Part shown: in pieces, positions 42,487 to 50,802 of the stretch | Numbering within the stretch: the stretch's first letter is position 1 | Layout: each line of letters opens with the position of its first letter | From: a bacterium | GTDB lineage: Bacteria; Hinthialibacterota; Hinthialibacteria; OLB16 | DNA: 64,000 nucleotides | Direction: 5' to 3' | Assembly (NCBI GenBank): GCA_022072055.1 | Contig: JAJVIK010000007.1 | Coordinates: 124,001-188,000, forward strand | Notes under the pieces: generated by a model | Databases searched by the model: none | What the model was told of the DNA's origin: nothing | Seen by the model: the letters and a program-made list of their open reading frames with translations, nothing else | Made by a program: the position numbers and the translations under genes

Positions 42487-43284
42487 ATGCCGAGCACCCT
42501 TGAGAGACTACCTATGCGTGGGAACTCGGCGCGGTCTGCCCCGACTCTTCTTGAAGAGGGAAGCCGCTGGATCGCCGAGGGAGTCGAGATCGGCGAGGAT
42601 TGTGAAATCGGCCGTTTCGTGGTGATCGAAGCCAATGTCCGGATTGGTGACCGGGTGGTGATCGGCGACGGCGGTTTCATCGGCGAGGGGAGCCGGATCG
42701 GGGACGATTCGGAGATCGGCGCGCGGGTTACCCTCCGAGAGCATACCTGGATCGGGAAACGAGTCCGCGTTGAAGCGGGCGTGGTTCTCGGGAGCGATGG
42801 GTTCGGATTCGCGCAGCGGGCGGATGGAACCCAGTTCAAGATCCCGCAGGTCGGGATCGTTGAGGTCGGGGATGATTGCACGATCGGGGCGCGAGCGACC
42901 ATTGATCGCGCGACCCTCGGCAAGACAGTGCTCGGCGAACGGGTCGAGATCGGACCCGGGGTGATGGTCGGGCACAATGTGGTGATCGGAAGCGACTCCC
43001 GTTTGGACTCGCTGTCAGGAGTCTCGGGGAGCACGAAGATTGGAAAGCAGGTTCGGATCGGCCACCACGCGGGACTGGTGGGGCACCTCAAGGTGGAGGA
43101 TGGTTGCACCATCGAGGCGTGCACGGGGGTGACCAAATCGCTTCCGGCGGGCGCCCACCTGAAGGGAGTCTATCCGGCCATGGCCCCGGCGCTTTTCGAG
43201 CAGCAGCAGGAGCTGATCGGAAGGCTCCCGGCGATGGTGGAGAAGTTGGAGAGTATCGAAAGACACATCGCCTCGCCTGTCTAG
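42487..43284 (+). CDS. lpxD: LpxD-like UDP-3-O-acylglucosamine N-acyltransferase, short N-terminus
   Basis: 265 residues forming a left-handed beta helix of hexapeptide repeats (IAEGVEIGEDCEIGRFVVIE; IGDRVVIGDGGFIGEGSRIG). The LpxD-specific stretch VLGSDGFGFAQRADGTQFKI, VGIVEVGDDCTIGARATIDR, and GHNVVIG with the catalytic His, plus SGVSGSTKIG, are all present. LpxD makes the second acylation step of lipid A. The usual N-terminal uridine-binding domain of about 95 residues is absent. An ATG at 42514 with a GAGAG site is an equally good start. The gene ends at a strong terminator. The 235 bases before it (42252-42486) hold no recognisable feature. Confidence 0.85.
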   Translation: MPSTLERLPMRGNSARSAPTLLEEGSRWIAEGVEIGEDCEIGRFVVIEANVRIGDRVVIGDGGFIGEGSRIGDDSEIGARVTLREHTWIGKRVRVEAGVVLGSDGFGFAQRADGTQFKIPQVGIVEVGDDCTIGARATIDRATLGKTVLGERVEIGPGVMVGHNVVIGSDSRLDSLSGVSGSTKIGKQVRIGHHAGLVGHLKVEDGCTIEACTGVTKSLPAGAHLKGVYPAMAPALFEQQQELIGRLPAMVEKLESIERHIASPV

Positions 43285-43317
43285 AGGCTACCAAGCTCAT
43301 CAATCCTTACCCCCTAA

Positions 43318-43362
43318 CCCCTGAGGGCTGAGCGGCCGGCTCTCAGGGGATTTTTCTTTTTT
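43318..43362 (+). terminator. Rho-independent terminator after lpxD
   Basis: CCCCTGAG and CTCAGGGG form an 8-bp stem enclosing a loop that can pair further (CGGCCG), followed by A and a T-rich run (TTTTTCTTTTTT). 33 bases past the lpxD stop. Confidence 0.88.
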
Positions 43363-43435
43363 GCGGGCGGGGATTACGATACTGGTGTGGACTGTGATCC
43401 CTCACTGGCGCCGAGCGGGAAGGAGATCGAACGCA

Positions 43436-43797
43436 ATGCCGCTGACAAGGGAGATGGCCGTTGATGTGGGCGTGAAGGCTCGCGAGGCCTTGTCGGGCCT
43501 GTACGGTCCAAGGCTCAAGGGGGCGTACCATTTCGGCTCGGTGGCTCGTGGCGAGGGGACCGCCGACTCGGATCCGCTCTTTCGCTCGACACGGATGTGC
43601 CGGTCTCTTTCTTATTCGTTCCTGAAAGTGGTCTCGCCACCGGTCGCTACGCCGTTCACCGAGCAATTATCCGAGAGGGGATTCGGGTGCGAAGGGAGAG
43701 GTTGAGGAGCATCTTGAACGGGCGAGAGAGTTCCTCTCCGCGCACAATCGTCGAGAACGCGAGAAAGGCAATCGAAAGTGCCCGGACCTTCGTATAA
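43436..43797 (+). pseudogene. Decayed MNT-type nucleotidyltransferase (toxin-antitoxin remnant)
   Basis: The ATG at 43436 has an AAGGAG site. The first 45 residues read as a minimal nucleotidyltransferase (LSGLYGPRLKGAYHFGSVAR, then GEGTADSD), i.e. the GS...RG...SD signature, but the frame then leaves the family: the expected DxD strand is missing. The end of the domain (YAVHRAIIREGIRVRRE) resumes in another reading frame from about 43640, and a HEPN-like beginning (ERAREFLSAHNRRE) follows in a third frame. Deletion plus frameshifts fit a dead MNT-HEPN toxin-antitoxin pair. Confidence 0.65.
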
Positions 43798-43854
43798 ATC
43801 CTGCGACTGACACACTCAAGAACCGCTGATTCCTGCTCCGGGGCTGGTCTCGCC

Positions 43855-43975
43855 TTACGAGTTGCCCAAGAGTGTTTCAACTCGCTCATGCACCACGAGC
43901 CGACGCGCGTACACCAAGCATGCTTGGATGTCCTCCACCTCAAGCCAGCCATGGCCCTTGAGGATGGTCTCCGCC
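43855..43975 (-). pseudogene. DUF433-like antitoxin fragment
   Basis: On the minus strand, ILKGHGWLEVEDIQACLVYA followed by RRLVVHERVE matches the C-terminal part of DUF433 (VapB45-type) antitoxins, whose consensus has an 'xED(I/V)xAALxYAA' helix. The N-terminal half expected for the family is not present upstream, and no toxin gene follows. The interval 43363-44114 holds only such fragments. Confidence 0.5.
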
Positions 43976-44114
43976 ATGTCAAGACCCCCCCCATGCCTTC
44001 TCCCCCCCGCCAGTCCAACCTTGACACCCGCGCATGGCAACGGCACTCTCCCAACAAGGGAAAATGGGCCGCGCGCCCAGATCCGTTTCCGAGACCTCCA
44101 AAGGATTCTTCCGA

Positions 44115-45239
44115 ATGAACAACCAACGTCAGGCGGTGCTGGCCCTGGAAGACGGCGCGGTGTATCCGGGCTGGGCGATCGGGTCGGGAAATCGAACCGA
44201 AGGAGAGGTGGTCTTCAACACCTCGCTCACCGGATATGAGGAGGTCCTCACCGATCCGAGCTACCGCGGCCAGATTGTCTGCATGACCTACCCCCTGATC
44301 GGGAACTACGGCTTCAATCGGGAAGACATGGAATCCCGGCGCATTTACCTCTCGGGGTTCATTGTCAAGGAAGCCTGCCCCTATCCCAGCAACTGGCGCT
44401 CCACGGGAAGCCTCCAGGAGGCGCTCGAGGAGTTCGATGTGCTCGGGATTTCGGGCATCGACACCCGCTCGCTGGTCAAGAAACTCCGTGTCGCCGGGGT
44501 CATGCGCGGAGTGATCACCACCGCCTCGGAGGACTATGAGCGCTGTGTGGCCGAGGCGCGGGCGATTCCCTCGATGGCCGGGCAGGAACTGGTCACCGAG
44601 GTCACCACGGAGTCGTCATTCTTTTGGGACCTTGCTCGCGGTCCGGTGAGTGAACGCCCCGCCGGCGATTTCAAGCGCCACATTCTGGTCTACGACTTTG
44701 GGGTCAAGTTCAACATCCTGCGAAGCCTGGCCAAGCGCGGCAATCTGGTGGAGGTGGTTCCCGCGCAAACCACCGCCGAAGAGGCCCTTGCTCGCGAACC
44801 GGATGGCATCATGCTCTCGAACGGACCGGGAGACCCGGAGCCGGTGACCTTTGCCATCCGGGCCATTCAAAACCTGATCGGGCAGGTCCCGATCTTCGGG
44901 ATCTGCCTGGGCCATCAGCTCCTGGGCTGCGCGATTGGCGCCGGGACCTACAAACTCAAGTTTGGCCACCGCGGCGGCAACCAACCGGTCCAGGAGACAG
45001 TCGGCGGACGGGTCTTCATCACCGCCCAGAATCATGGATTCTGTGTCAATGGCGACCGAGTCCGCGAGGACCAAGCCAAGGTTTCGCTCATCAATCTGAA
45101 CGACAACACGGTTGAGGGGATGAGCAGCCGGGAGGGCGGATGGTTCTCGGTGCAATACCACCCCGAGGCCTGCCCGGGTCCGCATGATGCCGCCCCGCTT
45201 TTCGATCAGTTCATGGAACTGATCGATCAACATCACTAA
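44115..45239 (+). CDS. carA: Carbamoyl-phosphate synthase small subunit
   Basis: ATG at 44115 follows AAAGGA; an in-frame upstream ATG would add 27 unrelated residues. 374 residues, typical for CarA. The N-terminal domain shows LALEDGAVYPGWAIGSGN and EVVFNTSLTGYEEVLTDPSY; the class I glutamine amidotransferase domain has the nucleophile in FGICLGHQLLGCAIG and the His-Glu pair in QYHPEACPGP. It hydrolyses glutamine and passes ammonia to CarB for arginine and pyrimidine synthesis. carB is not adjacent, which is common when carA is separate. Followed after 14 bases by an aldo/keto reductase gene. Confidence 0.97.
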   Translation: MNNQRQAVLALEDGAVYPGWAIGSGNRTEGEVVFNTSLTGYEEVLTDPSYRGQIVCMTYPLIGNYGFNREDMESRRIYLSGFIVKEACPYPSNWRSTGSLQEALEEFDVLGISGIDTRSLVKKLRVAGVMRGVITTASEDYERCVAEARAIPSMAGQELVTEVTTESSFFWDLARGPVSERPAGDFKRHILVYDFGVKFNILRSLAKRGNLVEVVPAQTTAEEALAREPDGIMLSNGPGDPEPVTFAIRAIQNLIGQVPIFGICLGHQLLGCAIGAGTYKLKFGHRGGNQPVQETVGGRVFITAQNHGFCVNGDRVREDQAKVSLINLNDNTVEGMSSREGGWFSVQYHPEACPGPHDAAPLFDQFMELIDQHH

Positions 45240-45253
45240 AGGTTGCCGGAGCC

Positions 45254-46255
45254 ATGACCTACACACCCTCCGAGAGTCGCTACGACTCGATGAAGTACAA
45301 CCGCTGTGGCAAAAGCGGCATCCGACTCCCCGCGATTTCCCTCGGCCTTTGGCATAACTTCGGCGGCGTGGACACGCTGTGGAATGCTCGCTCGATGGCG
45401 CGCCGAGCCTTTGATCTCGGTGTCACCCATTTCGATCTGGCCAACAACTATGGTCCTCCCCCCGGCTCCGCTGAGGAGACTTTTCGAGCGATTCTCCGGG
45501 ATGACTTCGCCCGTCATCGGGATGAACTGATCATCTCCACCAAGGCCGGATACCTGATGTGGCCGGGTCCGTATGGGGAATGGGGCTCGCGGAAATACCT
45601 CCTCGCGAGTCTTGACCAAAGTTTGGCCCGGATGGACCTGGAATATGTGGACATCTTCTACTCGCACCGGCCCGACCCCGACACGCCTCTGGAGGAAACG
45701 ATGGGGGCGCTGGACTCCGCGGTCCGCCAGGGAAAGGCGCTGTATGTGGGGATCTCCAATTACTCCCCCGCCGCGAGCGCGGAGGCCGCCGCGATCTTGC
45801 GGAAGCTGGGAACTCCCTGCCTGATCCATCAGCCGAAATACTCCATGTTCGAGCGTGGGATCGAGGGTGGGTTGCTCGATGTGCTGGAGCGTGAGGGGAT
45901 TGGGTGCATCCCCTTCTCGCCGCTGGCTCAAGGGTTGCTCACCGACCGTTACCTGAAAGAGGTCCCCCCCGACTCTCGCGCGGCCAAGCCGCATGGTTTC
46001 CTCCAGCGGGAGCAGGTCACCCAGGAGAAGGTGCGGAAGGCGTCCGCGCTGAACGAGCTTGCCAAGGAGCGCGGGCAGAGCCTCGCGCAGATGGCGCTCG
46101 CGTGGGTGCTGCGCGACCCGCGAGTGACCTCCGCGCTGATCGGAGCGAGCAGTGTCGCACAGTTGGAGGACAACCTTGCCGCGCTGAACAACCTCGCGTT
46201 CGCGGCGGATGAGCTCGCGCGGATCGAGGCGATCCTGGCGGATACAAGCCTCTGA
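45254..46255 (+). CDS. Aldo/keto reductase (YghZ/GAP-reductase type)
   Basis: 333 residues with the AKR tetrad: Asp and Tyr in THFDLANNYGPPPGS, Lys in LIISTKAGYLMWPG and His in IFYSHRPDPDTPLEE. NADP-binding motifs GIGCIPFSPLAQGLLTDRY and LIGASSVAQLEDNLAAL close the barrel. The N-terminal MKYNRCGKSGIRLPAISLGL and GLWHNFG pattern fits the YghZ family, which reduces L-glyceraldehyde 3-phosphate and methylglyoxal. It lies 14 bases after carA, probably sharing its transcript without a metabolic link. Confidence 0.93.
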   Translation: MTYTPSESRYDSMKYNRCGKSGIRLPAISLGLWHNFGGVDTLWNARSMARRAFDLGVTHFDLANNYGPPPGSAEETFRAILRDDFARHRDELIISTKAGYLMWPGPYGEWGSRKYLLASLDQSLARMDLEYVDIFYSHRPDPDTPLEETMGALDSAVRQGKALYVGISNYSPAASAEAAAILRKLGTPCLIHQPKYSMFERGIEGGLLDVLEREGIGCIPFSPLAQGLLTDRYLKEVPPDSRAAKPHGFLQREQVTQEKVRKASALNELAKERGQSLAQMALAWVLRDPRVTSALIGASSVAQLEDNLAALNNLAFAADELARIEAILADTSL

Positions 46256-46322
46256 ACCCGGTCTCAACGGGACAGAGTTCCCAATTCCTCGCGACTTGTC
46301 GTTCGATCAAGCCGGGGCGGCG

Positions 46323-47333
46323 TTACGGCAGCGGGGCATGTTCCGCCAGAAACTTGTCCATGAACCACACACAGCGGGCGTTCACATCCGCCGCGAGATC
46401 CATGGTGTGCGGCCAGCCCTCGAACTTCTCATAAGTCGAGGGGACCCCGACCTCCTTGAGCTTGGCATCCAGCGCGTCCGCCTGGGTCACCGGCACAATG
46501 TCATCGATGGTTCCCTGGAAGGTCAGCGTGGGAGGGTCATCCTTGGTCACATGGAAAAGCGGCGAGGCGTGCTTGTAGGTTTCCGCCGCCTGGTCATAGG
46601 GCTTGCCGATGAAATCCTTCACCACCCCCACGCTCTTCGCGTAGTCCGTGGTCAGGTCGGTCGGCCCGTAGAAGTTGATCACCGCGCGGACCTTGCTGCT
46701 GGTCTCGTTCCAGCCGCCCGTTCCCTCGAATTCGGGAACATCCGAGGTGTACCCCATCATCATGGAGAGATATCCGCCCGCCGAGTTTCCGCTGGCCACG
46801 ATCCGCTCCGGATCAATGTGATACTTGGAAGCGTTGGCCCGTAGGAACCGCACCGCGCACTTGGCGTCCTCGACACAGCCGGGGAACTTGGCGTCCTGCG
46901 AGAAACGGTAGCTGATGGTGGCGGTGATGTACCCCTTCTCGGCGAACCGGACACAGTAGAAGGCCATGTCCCCGCGCGCCCCCCCTTTCCACCCGCCGCC
47001 GTGGATGAAGATGATCACCGGGGTCGGCCTCGCGAGACCCTTGGGGGAATACAGGTCGAGCAGGAGCTCGCGGTCTCCCACGCTGCCGTACTTAATGCCC
47101 TTCTCGCAGGTGACCCCTTCGGGCAGACCGCTCGGAGGGGTGATGAGTTGGATCTTCCCGCTGGTGAAAGCCCTCATGAGTTCCCCGGAAGAGGCGAACC
47201 CGGGCGGGACCGGTGGCGGTGTGTCGCCCGCGAGGTTCTCCGCCTGAATCGGTCCGTTCAAGGACAGCGCGCAAAGGACTATGATGAAGCCAGGGAAAGC
47301 ACGGAGGATGCTCCTCCACGATTGGATTGCCAT
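46323..47333 (-). CDS. Secreted alpha/beta hydrolase (esterase/lipase, BD-FAE type)
   Basis: 336 residues. The ATG at 47333 has AAAGGAA 5 bases upstream; longer frames overlap the divergent gene. Signal peptide (RAFPGFIIVLCALSLNG), then the oxyanion-loop motif FIHGGGWKGGARGDMA, nucleophile Ser in ASGNSAGGYLSMMM, catalytic Asp in TIDDIVPVTQ and His in GWPHTMDL. This fits the hormone-sensitive-lipase / feruloyl-esterase-like (BD-FAE) group of acetyl-xylan or similar esterases. Likely acts on plant-polymer esters outside the cell. Divergent to the dockerin-like gene with 58 bases between the starts. Confidence 0.9.
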   Translation of the reverse strand: MAIQSWRSILRAFPGFIIVLCALSLNGPIQAENLAGDTPPPVPPGFASSGELMRAFTSGKIQLITPPSGLPEGVTCEKGIKYGSVGDRELLLDLYSPKGLARPTPVIIFIHGGGWKGGARGDMAFYCVRFAEKGYITATISYRFSQDAKFPGCVEDAKCAVRFLRANASKYHIDPERIVASGNSAGGYLSMMMGYTSDVPEFEGTGGWNETSSKVRAVINFYGPTDLTTDYAKSVGVVKDFIGKPYDQAAETYKHASPLFHVTKDDPPTLTFQGTIDDIVPVTQADALDAKLKEVGVPSTYEKFEGWPHTMDLAADVNARCVWFMDKFLAEHAPLP

Positions 47334-47391
47334 GGCGATTCCTTTCAATCGAGATCTTGGGCGGAGCCTTCTCCACGCCGAAGGGGACACC

Positions 47392-48909
47392 ATGCCCCCG
47401 CTCAAGCGCTTAATCAAGGGCTTCGCTCAAATGCTCATCCTTGCCTCGTCGCTCTCGGCGTGGCCTCAAACCGTCCCGGAATCCATGACCATCGAGTTGG
47501 TGAATGTCTCGCGCCAATACGCCGAGGATTCCTCGCTCGACACCGCGCGGGGAGAGGAGTTCGCCCTGGTCGAGGCCGCTGTCGAGTTCGCCGATGGGGG
47601 CGACATCGACCGGGTCCGAATCCTGGCCGGTGGCGCCCAGAACGAGCTCGAGGAGGATGGAGACCGGTTTGCGCTTCAGCGGTTGGTCGGCTCCCTCGGC
47701 GGAGCCTGGAGCGGTGATTGGACGCTCACGGTTGAACCCTTCGTCGGCGACCCGGTTGACTATGAAATCCCGGTCGGCTTCCTCGATTTCCCGAATCCAC
47801 CCGAGGTTCGGTTCCCCATTGATGGGTTGGACCAGTTGGAGCGGGCCTCGCTGGAGGCCGAATGGACCGGATCCGGCGACTCCTCGCGCCTCGATCTTCA
47901 GGAGCTCGACAGTTCTCGTGAGGTTCCGGAGTCCACAATCCGGACCCAAGCCTCCACCGCCGACCTGGGGTCCCTGCTTTCCAGCAACACCGCTTATGAG
48001 CTCTGGATCGGTGAAACCCGGACGGACAGTCGTAAGGGTTCGCTCCCGTTTCCGGTGGAGGTTCGCTTCACTCGCTCACTGTATCTCCAGTTCTCCACCG
48101 GGCCGAACCCACGGCAACAGATCCCCGGACTGTCTGTCGGCAACCGGATTGACGCCGCGCGCTGCGGACTCAAGCAAACGCGTTATGGACAATCCCAGGG
48201 AGCGCCGATTGTCAGCGCCGTGGTGGCGGAGCTTGAAGGCGCGGATATCGAGGAGGTGGAGGTGGTCAAGATTCAAGGACCGGAGGATGGGCGCATGGTC
48301 GGGAGTTTTCTATCGGCCGCGGAACTTGAGCCTTCGAGCCGCTTCGAGCGCGAGATGCCGAACCTCTCTCCGGGAGACTGGGCTTTGTTTCTGGTCGAAT
48401 TCTCCGGCGAGCAACTCGGGGCCGAGGTTCGAAATGTGGAGAATGTGATTTTCGGTTTCCCAACCGTCTCCTCGCCGAAGTCCAACGCTTCCGGTTTGGG
48501 ACCGGAGATCCCGGTGGCATGGGACTATCCGTACCAAGTGGATGAATTTCGGGTGGTCCTCACCGCGCTTGGGGGCCCTCCGCACCATCAAGAGGTCCGT
48601 GTTCCCCCCGACACCCACTCCGTGCTCCTCCACGGCGTCCCATTGGACCGGGATTTCACGCTGGAAGTGATCGGCGTATACGGAGCTTCGCAGCGATCGA
48701 GCCTGATTCGGGTGAGCACTTTCCCCGCGGGGGATGTCGATGGGGATGGGCGCTTTTCGGGAAGGGACATGTTTCTGCTTTCGCTCGCCTTGCCCCGGGC
48801 GGTCCATCCCCAGCCAGGGGCGCTCTTGGTTGATGGCTATTTCCGATTGGATGTGAACGGAGACGAACACCTGAACCGGGCCGACTTACCACGCAATCGA
48901 ACCCGCTGA
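47392..48909 (+). CDS. Secreted protein with C-terminal dockerin-like calcium repeats
   Basis: ATG at 47392 with AAGGGG; the longer open frame runs into the divergent esterase and is not used. 505 residues: signal peptide (GFAQMLILASSLSAW), a beta-rich body of about 400 residues with no recognised family, containing repeated Glu/Asp-bearing strands, and a C-terminal type I dockerin-like pair (GDVDGDGRFSGRDMFLLSLA; FRLDVNGDEHLNRADL) with EF-hand-like Asp/Asn ligands. Such ends are common on exported proteins of these lineages even without cellulosomes. No cohesin protein is visible here. Function of the body unknown. Confidence 0.75.
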   Translation: MPPLKRLIKGFAQMLILASSLSAWPQTVPESMTIELVNVSRQYAEDSSLDTARGEEFALVEAAVEFADGGDIDRVRILAGGAQNELEEDGDRFALQRLVGSLGGAWSGDWTLTVEPFVGDPVDYEIPVGFLDFPNPPEVRFPIDGLDQLERASLEAEWTGSGDSSRLDLQELDSSREVPESTIRTQASTADLGSLLSSNTAYELWIGETRTDSRKGSLPFPVEVRFTRSLYLQFSTGPNPRQQIPGLSVGNRIDAARCGLKQTRYGQSQGAPIVSAVVAELEGADIEEVEVVKIQGPEDGRMVGSFLSAAELEPSSRFEREMPNLSPGDWALFLVEFSGEQLGAEVRNVENVIFGFPTVSSPKSNASGLGPEIPVAWDYPYQVDEFRVVLTALGGPPHHQEVRVPPDTHSVLLHGVPLDRDFTLEVIGVYGASQRSSLIRVSTFPAGDVDGDGRFSGRDMFLLSLALPRAVHPQPGALLVDGYFRLDVNGDEHLNRADLPRNRTR

Positions 48910-49002
48910 GCGCTCGGGGATGTCCGCTGTCGGGGGGGGGAATGCGCCCTTGCGCGTCGCGCGGGAGGGCCTGTACACTGGGTCGCTCGAAAGGAACAAC
49001 CT

Positions 49003-49680
49003 TTGAAAAACTCACGAATCCGCATCCGGGAATGGCTGAGTGAATCCCCGCACCCTCCGCACTCGCGCGAGGAGATCGCCAATTGCCTCACGCACGGCTT
49101 GGGGTTTGTGGCCAGCTTGGTGGGGGGGCTTGCGTTGGTGATCGCGGCGGCGATACGCGGCAACGCCTGGCACTGGGTGGGTTGCAGCGTGTTCGCCTCC
49201 ACCCTGGTGCTGCTCTATTCCGCCTCCACCCTCTACCATGTCACCCGCGACCCCGCGCGCAAGAGTATCTTTCGGGTAGCGGACCATTGCTGCATCTATC
49301 TCCTGATCGCGGGGAGTTACACCCCCTTTGTGCTCACCGCCTTGCGCAGCGGCATGGGCTGGGCGCTCCTTACCGTGGTCTGGGGCATGGCGCTGGTGGG
49401 CATCGCCGTGAAGGTCCTGTTTAGGGATCGGTTTGTGGCTCTTTCGATCGTGGCTTATGTGGTCATGGGTTGGGTCTCGATCGTAGCGCTGCCGGAGCTG
49501 CTCTCGGCCTTCCCGTGGGAGGCCATCGCCTGGGTGGCGGTGGGGGGAGTGGCATACACGGGGGGAATTCTGTTCTTCGCATGGGAAAGCTTCCCGTACA
49601 ACCACGCCATCTGGCACCTCTTCGTGATGACCGGCAGCCTGTGCCACTACGTGGCGGTGATGTCGTACATCGTGCCTTAG
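49003..49680 (+). CDS. Haemolysin III / PAQR-family membrane protein
   Basis: 225 residues, TTG start after AAGGAACAACC. Seven membrane helices. The family's metal site is complete: Ser and His in YSASTLYHVTRDPARK, VADHCCIYLLIAGSYTPFV with Asp and His, and the C-terminal NHAIWHLFVMTGSLCHY with two His. This matches YqfA/TrhA, a bacterial relative of adiponectin receptors linked to membrane lipid homeostasis. It ends 9 bases before the AAA ATPase gene but has the high-GC composition of the genome core. Confidence 0.92.
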   Translation: MKNSRIRIREWLSESPHPPHSREEIANCLTHGLGFVASLVGGLALVIAAAIRGNAWHWVGCSVFASTLVLLYSASTLYHVTRDPARKSIFRVADHCCIYLLIAGSYTPFVLTALRSGMGWALLTVVWGMALVGIAVKVLFRDRFVALSIVAYVVMGWVSIVALPELLSAFPWEAIAWVAVGGVAYTGGILFFAWESFPYNHAIWHLFVMTGSLCHYVAVMSYIVP

Positions 49681-49689
49681 CTCATAACA

Positions 49690-50802
49690 ATGTCCATCCT
49701 GAAACGAATTCACCTCAAGGGCTTTCGGTCCATTAAGGAAATGGATCTCGAACTCCGGCCCCTCAATGTCCTCATCGGAGCAAATGGGGCTGGAAAAAGC
49801 AATCTGGTGGCTTACTTCAAGATGCTGAACGAAATGATGGGGAGGCGGCTTCAACAGTTCATTGCGAATACCGGACGAGCCCAAGCGAACCTCCATTTTG
49901 GTCCGAAATGTACCCCTCAAATGGAATCCACGCTTGAATTTGAAGTGAAAAACGGCGTGGACATTTACACCATGCGGCTTTTTCACGCCGCGGGAGACAC
50001 CCTTTTTTTCGCGGAGGAAACCCTTGCCTTTCTCAGCGACGGTTGGGTGGGTAAGCCCATGACAGTTTCACTCGGAGCCGGACACCAAGAAACGCGGATT
50101 GGGGACAAAGCCCAGGAGGGTGATACGGTAGCAAAGGTCTTTCGGCACATTTTGAATCACTGCAGGGTTTTTCATTTCTATGACACTTCTCTCACGGCGA
50201 GGGTTCGCCAAAGCTGTTTTGTTGGGGACAACCGCTTTCTCATGTCGGACGCGGGAAACCTTGCCGCGATGCTGTACCGGTGGAAAACGGCCCCGGAGGA
50301 TAGCGCCTATCAGCGGATCGTCAGAACCATCCGCCAGGTTGCTCCTTTCTTCGATGATTTCGAATTGGAGCCCGAGGACCCAAGAAAGACCGATATCCTA
50401 TTGAAATGGAGGCATCGAGAATCCGATTCGGTCTTCGGGCCTCACCAGCTCTCGGATGGAACTCTTCGTGTCATCTGTCTTATTGCTCTTCTGTTGCAGC
50501 CGGATGACGAGCTACCCGACCTGATTGTCGTGGATGAGCCCGAGCTTGGTCTTCATCCATACGCCCTGCATGTCATAGCTTCGCTGGTTCAGGCGGCCGC
50601 CCAACACGCACAAGTCCTCATCAGCACTCAATCGAGCACCTTCCTCGACAGTTTTGAGCCGGAACATATCATCGTTGTTGAACGTCAGAATGAAGCATCT
50701 GTATTTGCTCGTCTCGGAACAGACCATCTGGAGACTTGGCTTGAGGAATATAGTCTGGGTGAGGCGTGGGAAAAGAATGTCATTGGTGGCGGGCCCATTT
50801 GA
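49690..50802 (+). CDS. AAA_15/AAA_21-type ATPase of an OLD/RecF-like system
   Basis: 370 residues. Walker A GANGAGKSN at 30-38 after the RecF/SMC-like start RIHLKGFRSIKEMDLELRPL; signature LSDGT at 254-258, Walker B with ELGLHP (LIVVDEPELGLHPYALHVIA) and the STQSS motif at 312-316. Between them is a beta-rich arm domain. This is the ABC-like AAA class found in OLD, RloA/AbiL and PARIS ATPases. The stop overlaps the start of a DUF4276 gene (TGATG). Base composition is clearly lower in GC than in neighbours, consistent with transfer. Probably senses DNA or a phage product and controls the partner protein (inference). Confidence 0.9.
   Translation: MSILKRIHLKGFRSIKEMDLELRPLNVLIGANGAGKSNLVAYFKMLNEMMGRRLQQFIANTGRAQANLHFGPKCTPQMESTLEFEVKNGVDIYTMRLFHAAGDTLFFAEETLAFLSDGWVGKPMTVSLGAGHQETRIGDKAQEGDTVAKVFRHILNHCRVFHFYDTSLTARVRQSCFVGDNRFLMSDAGNLAAMLYRWKTAPEDSAYQRIVRTIRQVAPFFDDFELEPEDPRKTDILLKWRHRESDSVFGPHQLSDGTLRVICLIALLLQPDDELPDLIVVDEPELGLHPYALHVIASLVQAAAQHAQVLISTQSSTFLDSFEPEHIIVVERQNEASVFARLGTDHLETWLEEYSLGEAWEKNVIGGGPI

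Noticed and set aside
47281-47391. Longer N-terminus for the dockerin-like protein
   Set aside because: It would overlap the divergent esterase coding region; the ATG at 47392 has a ribosome-binding site and a signal peptide directly after it.
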